DNA of 20,090 nt from Actinomycetota bacterium. Lineage in GTDB: Bacteria; Actinomycetota; Nitriliruptoria; Nitriliruptorales; JAHWKO01. The notes below the pieces were generated by a model that was not told the origin of the DNA, made no database searches, and saw only the letters and a list, made by a program, of their open reading frames with translations. Location of the stretch: positions 1 through 20,090 of the forward strand of contig JAHWKO010000041.1 in assembly GCA_019347855.1 (NCBI GenBank), given 5' to 3'. The translations under genes and the position numbers were made by a program. Positions 14,110 through 20,090 of this stretch are shown here, piece after piece. Position 1 is the first letter of the stretch. Each line of letters starts with the position of its first letter.

Positions 14110-14714
14110 GCCGCGTCCTCATCGTCGATAACTACGACTCGTTCACGTTCAACCTCGCCCAGGAACTGGGTGAGCTCGGCGCCGACGTCGAGGTCCTCCG
14201 CAACGACGCCTTCACGATCCAGGAGCTCCTCGACGACCTCCCCGACGGCATCGTGATCAGTCCGGGCCCGGGTAGACCCGACGACGCCGGGCTGTCCAAG
14301 GACGTGATCCGGGCGGTCGCGGGCAAGCGGCCGGTCCTGGGTGTGTGCCTCGGGCACCAGTGCATCGGAGAGGTGTACGGCGCCACGATCAGCCGTGCCC
14401 CCGAGCTCGTCCACGGCAAGACCTCACGCGTCTACCACCGGCGCGAGGGGGTCCTCGAGGGGCTGCCGGTCCCGTTCGATGCCACCCGCTACCACTCCCT
14501 GATCGTCGACCGTGGATCGTTGCCCACCGACCTGAAGGTCACGGCCGAGACCTCCGACGGGCTCGTCATGGGATTGCGTCACCGTGAGCTCGCCCTGGAG
14601 GGCGTCCAGTTCCACCCGGAGTCGATCCTCACCGGGGTGGGCATGCAGCTCCTCGGCAACTTCCTCCGCACCTGCCGCTCCGAGGACGCGACACCGCAGG
14701 TCGCCGTTCCGTGA
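14106..14714 (+). CDS. pabA: Glutamine amidotransferase of anthranilate/aminodeoxychorismate synthase (PabA/TrpG)
   Basis: The 202-residue protein is a class I glutamine amidotransferase with the full triad: Cys81 in GVCLGHQ, His170 and Glu172 in VQFHPES. It opens VLIVDNYDSFTFNLAQ and has ISPGPGRPDDAG (51-62), both diagnostic of TrpG/PabA. It releases ammonia from glutamine for a chorismate-using partner (TrpE or PabB), feeding tryptophan or folate synthesis. No trpE/pabB lies in the window, as is usual for the trpG/pabA gene found near crgA and pknB in actinobacteria, where one subunit may serve both pathways. GTG 14106 overlaps the upstream stop and its own stop overlaps the next GTG at 14711, so three genes form one coupled unit. 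Separating TrpG from PabA is not possible from sequence alone. Confidence 0.94.
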   Translation: MSRVLIVDNYDSFTFNLAQELGELGADVEVLRNDAFTIQELLDDLPDGIVISPGPGRPDDAGLSKDVIRAVAGKRPVLGVCLGHQCIGEVYGATISRAPELVHGKTSRVYHRREGVLEGLPVPFDATRYHSLIVDRGSLPTDLKVTAETSDGLVMGLRHRELALEGVQFHPESILTGVGMQLLGNFLRTCRSEDATPQVAVP

Positions 14715-16441
14715 CCAGTCTGCTGCTCGTCGCTGGGCTCGCGGCGTTCGCCTTCGTGGTCGGACGCGCCACGAAACGCTTCCTGTCGGAGGTGATCGTC
14801 TTCATCGCGATCGGGATCGTGATCGGTCCCGAGGTGCTCGGCGTCATCGACGACGAGGGCCTGGCCGCGCTGGACCCGGTGCTGGCGCTCGCGCTCGGAG
14901 CGATCGTGTTCATGATCGGGGAACGCCTCGAGCTGCCCGCCCTGCGTCGTGTGCGTCACACCCTCACCCCGATCGCGATCCTGGACAGCGCGCTCACGTT
15001 CGCGCTCTGCTTCGGGGGGCTCCTGCTGGCGGGCCTGAACGTCTCCGAGTCGTACCTGCTCGCGGCGATCGCTCTGTCCACCTCCCCGACGACCCTGCTC
15101 GCGGTGATCGCCGAACGGCGGGCCAAGGGCCCGCTGGCAGACCACCTGCAGGCCGCGACCGCGCTGAACAACGTGACCTCGGCGATCCTCTACGGGATCG
15201 GGTTGCCGTTCGTGCTGGCGGTCCAGGGCGAGAGCGCCGGGGCGCAGACGGGCCTCCTCGCCTTCGCGCAGCTCGTCGTCGCCTCCGTGGTGATCGGCGC
15301 GGTCGGGGCGTGGATCCTCCGGCGGTGGTGGGACAGCCTGCACGCCGTCGGGGAGCAGCTGCTGTTCGTCCTGGTGGTGCTGCTCGGAGCCGTGGCCGTG
15401 TCCCGCTACGTCGGCGCACCGGTCGTGCTGTCCACCCTGGTGATGGGCGCGGTCACGGCCAACGACCCACGTGATCTTCGGCCGCTGTTCGGCACGCTCC
15501 GTACGCTGGAGGCGCCGATCTACCTGGTCTTCTTCCTGATCGCGGGCGCGGGCGTCCACCTCCAGGAGCTCACGGCGATCGGCGGACTCGGTGCCGTGTA
15601 CGTGGCCGCACGGATGATCGCCAAGGTCGGCGGTGGCTGGGCCGGCGCCCACCTGACGCGCTCGGGGCGGCGGTCCGGCTGGGGCATCGACATGGGACTG
15701 GGCCTGATCCCCTTCGCCGGCATGGCGATCGGTCTGGCGGCGTTCACGTTCGAGCGCGCGGCCGAGGTCGGAGCCGACCAGCTCGGCAGCGACGTCTCGG
15801 CGATCGTGCTCGGCTCGGTCGTGGTCTTCGAGCTGCTCGGACCGTTCGCGGTGTCCCGCGCCCTGGACAGCGCCGGCGAGTCCGGCAAGGCCGCACAGGA
15901 GGCCGAACTCAGGGCCGCAGCCGAGGATCGGCTGGCCCCCCACCGCGTGCACCACATCCTCTTCCCGATCTCGAGCCCCGAGATGGCCCGCGAGAAGGCC
16001 GGACCCGTCGCGGATCTGGCCGCCTCGGCCGGGGCCACGCTCACCGCGCTGCACATCGTCCCGCCGGGGACCTACGACCCGGACATCGCCGATCCTGCGT
16101 TGTCGGTGGTCCGCCAGCTCGCGACGACCCGGGGCCTGAGCTACGAGGCGGTGGTCCGCGAGGCCACCTCGATCGTCGACGCCATCCTCGAGGTCGCCCG
16201 CGAGGCCGCGATCGATCTGATCGTGATGGGGGAACCGGCCCCGCGCCTGCTCGACCGGGGCGGACACCGGATGGTCCACGAGGTGGTGCAGCGTGCGGAC
16301 ATCCCCGTGCTGATCGTGCCGACGCTGGCCGACCGTAGGCCGGTGGGGCGCGACCAGGTCCCGGTGCGGCGCGAAGAACCGGCCGAGCAACCCGCTGGGG
16401 AGCCGGCCCAGGAACCGGCCGAGGTGCCCGGGGAGCGCTAG
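14711..16441 (+). CDS. Cation:proton-antiporter-like membrane protein with C-terminal USP domain
   Basis: The 576-residue protein has about twelve hydrophobic segments (residues 1-395) of the sodium/proton exchanger fold, then a universal stress protein domain (about 411-540, HHILFPIS, VTALHIVPPG-like strand and IDLIVMGEPA) and a Pro/Glu-rich tail. The exchanger part should move Na+ or K+ against H+. However, the positions that normally carry acidic ion ligands read LSTSPTTLL (Ser125-Pro126 where CPA1 proteins have Asp-Pro) and ALNNVTSAI (Asn153-Asn154 where Asn-Asp is usual). The USP domain also lacks the usual glycine-rich GS nucleotide motif. The domain may instead sense or regulate. GTG 14711 overlaps the pabA stop (GTGA). 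The stop shares a CTAG with the convergent gene. Confidence 0.82.
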   Translation: MTSLLLVAGLAAFAFVVGRATKRFLSEVIVFIAIGIVIGPEVLGVIDDEGLAALDPVLALALGAIVFMIGERLELPALRRVRHTLTPIAILDSALTFALCFGGLLLAGLNVSESYLLAAIALSTSPTTLLAVIAERRAKGPLADHLQAATALNNVTSAILYGIGLPFVLAVQGESAGAQTGLLAFAQLVVASVVIGAVGAWILRRWWDSLHAVGEQLLFVLVVLLGAVAVSRYVGAPVVLSTLVMGAVTANDPRDLRPLFGTLRTLEAPIYLVFFLIAGAGVHLQELTAIGGLGAVYVAARMIAKVGGGWAGAHLTRSGRRSGWGIDMGLGLIPFAGMAIGLAAFTFERAAEVGADQLGSDVSAIVLGSVVVFELLGPFAVSRALDSAGESGKAAQEAELRAAAEDRLAPHRVHHILFPISSPEMAREKAGPVADLAASAGATLTALHIVPPGTYDPDIADPALSVVRQLATTRGLSYEAVVREATSIVDAILEVAREAAIDLIVMGEPAPRLLDRGGHRMVHEVVQRADIPVLIVPTLADRRPVGRDQVPVRREEPAEQPAGEPAQEPAEVPGER

Positions 16442-17475
16442 GAGCCCGAGCCGCCGGCATCCTGCTGCAGCGCGTCGATCGCGTCCTGGAACGTCGCGAC
16501 CGCCACGACCCGCAGGTCGTCCGGCGCGGCGGACCTCGCTGCTTCGATCTGCGCCGCCGGAGCGAGGAAGACGTCGGCCTCGGAGGCGACGGCGCCCCGG
16601 ACCTTCTTCTCGATCCCCCCGATCGGACCGACCTGCCCGTTGAGCCCGATCGTCCCTGTGCCGGCCACGAGCCGGCCGTCCAGCAGGTTGGCATCGTTGA
16701 ACAGGTCGTAGACGGTCAGGGCCAGCATCAGCCCCGCGGACGGACCTCCGATCCCGGAGCGGTCGGTGACCTCGATGTCGTCCGGCAGACGGATCTGTTG
16801 GTTCACGGTCTCGATGAACACGCCAACACCCGCGGACCCGGTGCCTGGGATCGGAGCCGTCTCGAGCGTGATCTCCTCGGTGCTCCCGTCGCGCTCGACC
16901 TGCAGGGTGATCTCCTCGCCCTCGGCCAGCTCCTGGGTGAGCGCGGCGAGCTGACTGCTGAGCTCGATCTGTTCGTCGTTCGCGGCGATGATGACATCGC
17001 CCGCCTGCAGCTTCCCGTCCGCGGCGCTGCCCGGGATGACCTCGACGACCCGTGCCCCGTCCCCCTCGATCGTCACGTCCCGTCCGGCGGCGCGCAGCCC
17101 CACCGCAGCGGCGACCTGCACGCTCTCCTCGAACACCTCCCGCTGGGTCGCGAAGAACTCGTCGGTGTCGATGCCCGTCGGGATCAGCTGTTCGCGCCTG
17201 GAGACGTCCTCGTACGGGTCGAGCCAGGCCTGGATCGCGCCGTACGAGGTGGTCGGGAACACCGTCACCGTCGTGAGGAGGATCTCGCCGGTCAGCGGGT
17301 CGGCGTTCCCCCGCACGGCGATGACCGAACGGTCGTCCGCAGCGGTCCCGGCGCAGGAGTCGGCGTCGCAGATCGGCGTGGCGTCGGCAGGTGCCGTCAC
17401 CAGCAGCGGCAGCGGCACCGTGAAGACGGCCCACGCGATGACGAGCGCGGACAGCGCGTACAGGATGCGCCTCAC
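16438..17475 (-). CDS. PDZ and Lon-type (S16) membrane-anchored serine protease, YlbL family
   Basis: The 345-residue protein has an N-terminal membrane anchor or signal (LYALSALVIAWAVFTVPLPL), an extracellular region with a PDZ domain (about 135-210, with GSAADGKLQAGDVIIAAN) and a C-terminal Lon-type protease domain. The catalytic pair is visible: Ser246 in GGPSAGLMLALTVYD and Lys291 in GGIEKKVRGA. It resembles YlbL, a Bacillus protease with the same layout that degrades a division inhibitor; the substrate here is unknown. GTG 17475 overlaps the stop of the upstream site-2 protease gene as GTGA, so the two proteases are made together, one in and one outside the membrane. Its stop uses the shared CTAG at 16438-16441. 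Confidence 0.9.
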   Translation of the reverse strand: MRRILYALSALVIAWAVFTVPLPLLVTAPADATPICDADSCAGTAADDRSVIAVRGNADPLTGEILLTTVTVFPTTSYGAIQAWLDPYEDVSRREQLIPTGIDTDEFFATQREVFEESVQVAAAVGLRAAGRDVTIEGDGARVVEVIPGSAADGKLQAGDVIIAANDEQIELSSQLAALTQELAEGEEITLQVERDGSTEEITLETAPIPGTGSAGVGVFIETVNQQIRLPDDIEVTDRSGIGGPSAGLMLALTVYDLFNDANLLDGRLVAGTGTIGLNGQVGPIGGIEKKVRGAVASEADVFLAPAAQIEAARSAAPDDLRVVAVATFQDAIDALQQDAGGSGS

Positions 17476-18623
17476 GGACGGTTCCTCCTGGTCCGCCCGG
17501 CCTCGTCGTGGAGGTCGTGCAGCCGGTCGATCGCCTGGCGCAACCCACGGTCGCTCACGAGGCCGACCAGATCACGGTCCTGGAAGACCGCGATTGCCGG
17601 CGCGCGCTGCAGATCGTCGGCGACCTGCGTGACCGGCGTGTCGGCATCGACGACCGCGACGACCTCGATCGGGCACATCGCGTCGCGGGCGGTCGTCGTG
17701 GACCGGGCCGACGCACCCACCGCCGCCGCGTCCTCGATGCGCAGGACCCCCACGAGATGCCCGTTCGTCTCGACCACCGGGTGCGCGTCCGAGGCGCTGC
17801 GGGTCAGGTCCTCCAGCACGTCCACCAGCGTCGCGTGCGCCGCGATCGGCCGTGGGGGCTCGGGAACGAGCGAGCCGACCGCACGATCGGCCATCAGGCC
17901 CGAGACGTCGCGGTGCTGGAGCTCGCCGTTCGCGGCGCGGAACAGGAACCAGCCGATCAGTCCGAGCCAGATCCCCTGGGCGATGACCCGGGTCCCGAAC
18001 GCGAGCAGCCCCCACGCGGCGCCCGCCAGGAGCAGCGCCCCGACCACCTGGCCGCTCCGGGCGGCGTAGCGCACGGCCCGGTTGCGGTCGCCGGTGACCG
18101 CCCACAGCAGCGAACGCAGCACCCGACCGCCATCGAGCGGGGCGCCCGGGATCAGGTTGAACAGGCCGAGCAGCAGGTTCAGCCAGGCCAGCAGGCCGGC
18201 CACGTCCGCGACCCCCTTCAGGCGCAGCCCAGCGGCCCAGGTCGCCACGAGCCCGCAGAGCGCGGCCACCACGAAGCTGACGTACGGGCCGACCGCCGCC
18301 AACGCGAACTCGTCACGTGGGCGACGGACCTGCATCCGGGTCTCCGTCACCCCGCCGAAGAGGAACAGGGTGACGCCCGCTACCGGCACGTCCCGGTGGA
18401 CCGCCTCGAGGGCGTGTCCCAGCTCGTGGGCGAGGATCGACCCGAAGAACAGGAACGTGGCGACGAGCGCCAGGACCGTCGCGATCGTGGCCCCGTGCGC
18501 GTACCGCTGCGTGAACCAGAACCAGAACTGGACCGCTACGAGCAACGCGATCACCAGCAGGGAGGGGTCGACCCGGACGTCGACGCCAGCGATCGAACCG
18601 ATGCGGAGAGCGCGGGGGAACAC
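17472..18623 (-). CDS. Site-2 protease family (M50) zinc metalloprotease with two CBS domains
   Basis: The 383-residue protein has the intramembrane metalloprotease core: HELGH (His66, Glu67, His70) in a hydrophobic helix and NLIPGAPLDGGRVL with the third ligand Asp164. About six hydrophobic segments span residues 18-230. Two CBS repeats (about 243-300 and 308-365) follow and could bind an adenine nucleotide to control activity. This is the SpoIVFB-like group of site-2 proteases, which cut membrane-spanning regulators. No anti-sigma factor or sigma factor is in the window, so the substrate is unknown. GTG 18623 lacks an SD, but TAGCTT lies six bases upstream, so the mRNA may be leaderless. 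The stop overlaps the PDZ-Lon protease start as GTGA. Confidence 0.92.
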   Translation of the reverse strand: MFPRALRIGSIAGVDVRVDPSLLVIALLVAVQFWFWFTQRYAHGATIATVLALVATFLFFGSILAHELGHALEAVHRDVPVAGVTLFLFGGVTETRMQVRRPRDEFALAAVGPYVSFVVAALCGLVATWAAGLRLKGVADVAGLLAWLNLLLGLFNLIPGAPLDGGRVLRSLLWAVTGDRNRAVRYAARSGQVVGALLLAGAAWGLLAFGTRVIAQGIWLGLIGWFLFRAANGELQHRDVSGLMADRAVGSLVPEPPRPIAAHATLVDVLEDLTRSASDAHPVVETNGHLVGVLRIEDAAAVGASARSTTTARDAMCPIEVVAVVDADTPVTQVADDLQRAPAIAVFQDRDLVGLVSDRGLRQAIDRLHDLHDEAGRTRRNRP

Positions 18624-18629
18624 GCACCG

Positions 18630-18635
18630 AAGCTA
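18630..18635 (-). promoter_or_regulatory. Candidate -10 box for a leaderless site-2 protease mRNA
   Basis: TAGCTT (TAnnnT) on the minus strand is followed by six bases and the GTG at 18623, with no SD between them. Confidence 0.42.
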
Positions 18636-18700
18636 TCAGTCGACCTCCGTGGCCCCTTCGACCACCAACGTCCGAACGGGCCCATCCCAGACCCGGGCGT

Positions 18701-18706
18701 TAGGGT
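18701..18706 (+). promoter_or_regulatory. Candidate -10 box for the eRF1-like gene
   Basis: TAGGGT (TAnnnT) is followed by exactly seven bases and the ATG at 18714. A leaderless mRNA is likely; GAAGG within the gap could otherwise be read as a weak SD. Confidence 0.45.
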
Positions 18707-18713
18707 GAAGGCC

Positions 18714-19892
18714 ATGAGCATCGACCAAGAAGCCATCCTCCAACTCATCGACTTCCGCGACGAGATCGGCGTGCTGTCGGTCTTCGTGGGCATCACGCCG
18801 GAGCGTGCGGCCGACCCGCAGCCCGGGTGGCCCATCGCGATCCGCAACGAGCTGCGTGGACTCGTCAAGGCGGCGAAGGAGGAGCGTCCCCACGACGAGT
18901 GGGAAGCGCTCGAGACCCGCATCGAGGAGCTCGATCGCGACCTCGAGCGCCTCTTCGACTTCGCCCAGCACGGTCAGGGACGCGCGCTGTTCGCCTCGGT
19001 CGCCGACGGGCAGACGCGGACCGTGTCGGTCCAGGTCCCGTTCCGTGACCGGGTGGTGCTCGACCGGAACGCCTACGTCAGGCCGTTGATCGCGGCCTAC
19101 GACGAGGGGCGCCCGGCGGGCATCGCCGTCGTGCACAAGGGGGGCGTGCGGCTCCTCGAGTGGCGGCTCGGGGAGGCCGAGGAGCTCACCAAGGACGAGT
19201 TCACGATCGGTGGGCGCGACTGGCGGAAGGCCTCGGGTCCCGCCCCCGCGCAGCCGCAGGACACCCGCCAGGGTGGCCAGAAGCGCGAACAGTTCGACCA
19301 CCGTGTCGACGAGAACCGGCTCCGCTTCCTGCGCGACCGGGCGAGGGACATCGCCGACATCGCGAACTCCCGGGGATGGGACCGACTGGTCGTCGCGGGT
19401 GAACCGCGCCTCACGAAGCCGTTCGCGGACGAGCTGAACCCGGCCGGTGGCGAGCAGCTCACGCTGACCGATCTGTCCTGGGAGGAGGAGGCGCCCAACA
19501 CGATCGCGGGTGAGGCGTGGGACACGTTCAAGACGCTGCGCCACGAGCGTGCGGTGAACCTCGTGCAGACGGCGAAGGACCGAGCCCTGTCCGGCGGTGC
19601 CGGTGCCCTGGGCCTCGACGACGTGCTTGCCTCGCTGAACGAGGGTCGTGTCGAGCAGCTCGTGTTCGCCTCCGACGCCTCGTACTCGGGCTACCGCACG
19701 GACGGCGGCATGCTCTTCGCCAACAACGGTCGTCCCGACCTCGACGACGAGATCCTCGAGGAGGAGCCCCTGCTGATCGAGCGGGCCCTCGAGCGGACGC
19801 TCGAGACGGGTGCGACGGTCACACCGGTCGAGGACGAGGCCGCGGAGATGCTGGCTGAGCACGGCGGCATCGCCGCCCTCCTCCGTTGGTAA
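18714..19892 (+). CDS. Bacterial archaeo-eukaryotic release factor-like protein (baeRF/VLRF1 group) with GGQ loop
   Basis: The 392-residue protein has an N-terminal domain beginning FRDEIGVLSVFVGITPE, then an eRF1 middle-domain-like segment (VVHKGGVRLLEWRLGE, then a polar loop with GGQ at 187-189, then FDHRVDENRLRFLRDRA and GWDRLVVAGEPRLT), and a C-terminal L7Ae-like part with LNEGRVEQLVFASDA. This is the layout of bacterial relatives of eRF1 and Vms1. In release factors and Vms1-type proteins the GGQ or GxQ loop positions water for peptidyl-tRNA cleavage, so peptide release from stalled ribosomes is a fair prediction, not proven. ATG 18714 follows a TAGGGT -10 by seven bases. The frame is open far upstream, but that stretch is antisense to the protease gene and I exclude it. 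A strong hairpin follows the stop. Confidence 0.75.
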   Translation: MSIDQEAILQLIDFRDEIGVLSVFVGITPERAADPQPGWPIAIRNELRGLVKAAKEERPHDEWEALETRIEELDRDLERLFDFAQHGQGRALFASVADGQTRTVSVQVPFRDRVVLDRNAYVRPLIAAYDEGRPAGIAVVHKGGVRLLEWRLGEAEELTKDEFTIGGRDWRKASGPAPAQPQDTRQGGQKREQFDHRVDENRLRFLRDRARDIADIANSRGWDRLVVAGEPRLTKPFADELNPAGGEQLTLTDLSWEEEAPNTIAGEAWDTFKTLRHERAVNLVQTAKDRALSGGAGALGLDDVLASLNEGRVEQLVFASDASYSGYRTDGGMLFANNGRPDLDDEILEEEPLLIERALERTLETGATVTPVEDEAAEMLAEHGGIAALLRW

Positions 19893-19921
19893 CGCTCGCA
19901 GGGATCCGTTAGCAGGACCAC

Positions 19922-19950
19922 CGAGGAGGGAACGCTCCGCTCCCTCCTCG
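19922..19950 (+). terminator. Hairpin terminator of the eRF1-like gene
   Basis: CGAGGAGGGA (19922-19931) pairs perfectly over ten bases with TCCCTCCTCG (19941-19950) around a nine-base loop, 29 bases past the stop. There is no T tract, as often seen in high-GC actinobacteria. Confidence 0.6.
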
Positions 19951-19978
19951 CGCTCTGTCGGCGTCGCTGCGCTCGCCT

Positions 19979-20021
19979 CCGTCGCGAGGGTCCCGGCACC
20001 GGCCGGCCGACCCGCGACAGG
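19979..20021 (-). terminator. Hairpin terminator of the gene entering from the right end
   Basis: GTCGCG-AG-GGTC (19981-19992) pairs with GACCCGCGAC (20009-20018), flanked by CC/GG, with a GC-rich inner loop that can fold further. It lies 13 bases beyond the minus-strand stop at 20034. No T tract is present. Confidence 0.5.
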
Positions 20022-20033
20022 CCAACGAGCTGA

Positions 20034-20090
20034 TCAGTACCTGTAATCGTCCCGCTTGTAGGGACCGTGCTTGGGGACGCCGAGGTACTC
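20034..20090 (-). CDS. C-terminal end of an unrecognised protein (partial)
   Basis: The minus strand is open from the window edge to TGA at 20034-20036, giving the last 18 residues EYLGVPKHGPYKRDDYRY. The composition (aromatic, basic and glycine/proline residues) looks like real coding sequence, and a hairpin follows the stop. Convergent orientation with the eRF1-like gene fits a bounded intergenic gap. I do not recognise the family from so short a piece. Confidence 0.55.
   Translation of the reverse strand, partial: EYLGVPKHGPYKRDDYRY

Noticed and set aside
14579..17548. A 989-codon open frame on the minus strand across the antiporter and PDZ-Lon genes
   Set aside because: It is Arg/Gly/Asp-rich low-complexity sequence with no domain and lies antisense to well-supported genes; it is open only because of high GC content.
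17508..18713. An upstream extension of the eRF1-like gene by about 400 codons
   Set aside because: This part is antisense to the site-2 protease and reads as Arg-rich filler. The recognisable protein starts at ATG 18714, after a -10 box.
1..20090. CRISPR arrays, insertion sequences, prophage genes, rRNA
   Set aside because: I saw no regularly spaced direct repeats, transposase or phage proteins, or rRNA-like sequence on either strand.

Overview
The window is very GC-rich, densely packed DNA with many GTG/TTG starts, Shine-Dalgarno (SD) and SD-less starts, and -10 boxes of the form TAnnnT. Together with an actinobacterial division protein (CrgA), a class E sortase, and the set tRNA-Ala(TGC) / crgA / sortase / pabA, this points to a chromosome of a high-GC Actinomycetota. 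I cannot name a genus. In several actinobacterial chromosomes tRNA-Ala(TGC), crgA and trpG/pabA lie close to the replication origin, so the window may be origin-proximal; that is inference.

Layout. 1-506: end of a multi-pass membrane protein plus a coupled small membrane protein. 503-2524 (-): a two-domain fatty acyl-CoA reductase. 2619-4439 (+): a membrane GAF histidine kinase with no response regulator in view. 4524-6050 (+): a decayed CocE/S15-type hydrolase gene. 6052-6124 (-): tRNA-Ala(TGC). 6259-7203 (-): a 2-hydroxyacid dehydrogenase. 7266-7492 (+): a switch-like leader in front of a 39-residue membrane protein. 7598-9128 (+): a thiolase and a membrane zinc-ribbon protein. 9135-9395 (-): an FmdB-type zinc ribbon. 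9403-9488: a tight cluster of DnaA-box-like 9-mers. 9519-9767 (-): crgA. 9895-11626 (+): class E sortase, a coupled 48-residue membrane protein and a YihY/BrkB membrane protein. 11631-12701 (-): a polyprenyl diphosphate synthase. 12787-16441 (+): a three-gene overlapping operon (degenerate acyl-CoA-synthetase-like protein, PabA/TrpG amidotransferase, antiporter-like protein with a USP domain). 16438-18623 (-): site-2 protease with CBS domains overlapping a PDZ-Lon (YlbL-type) protease. 18714-19892 (+): a bacterial eRF1-like protein with a GGQ tripeptide. 20034-20090 (-): the last 18 codons of an unrecognised gene.

The genes fall into lipid metabolism (acyl-CoA reductase, thiolase, prenyl synthase), envelope and division (CrgA, sortase, two membrane-linked proteases, BrkB), folate/tryptophan branch chemistry (PabA) and translation (tRNA, eRF1-like protein). 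The items most worth a second look are the DnaA-box cluster beside crgA, the leader at 7266-7372 with two mutually exclusive hairpins over the SD, and the operon that pairs PabA with two proteins that seem to have lost key active-site residues. I saw no CRISPR array, insertion sequence, phage gene or rRNA. No stretch over 300 bases lacks a gene or pseudogene.
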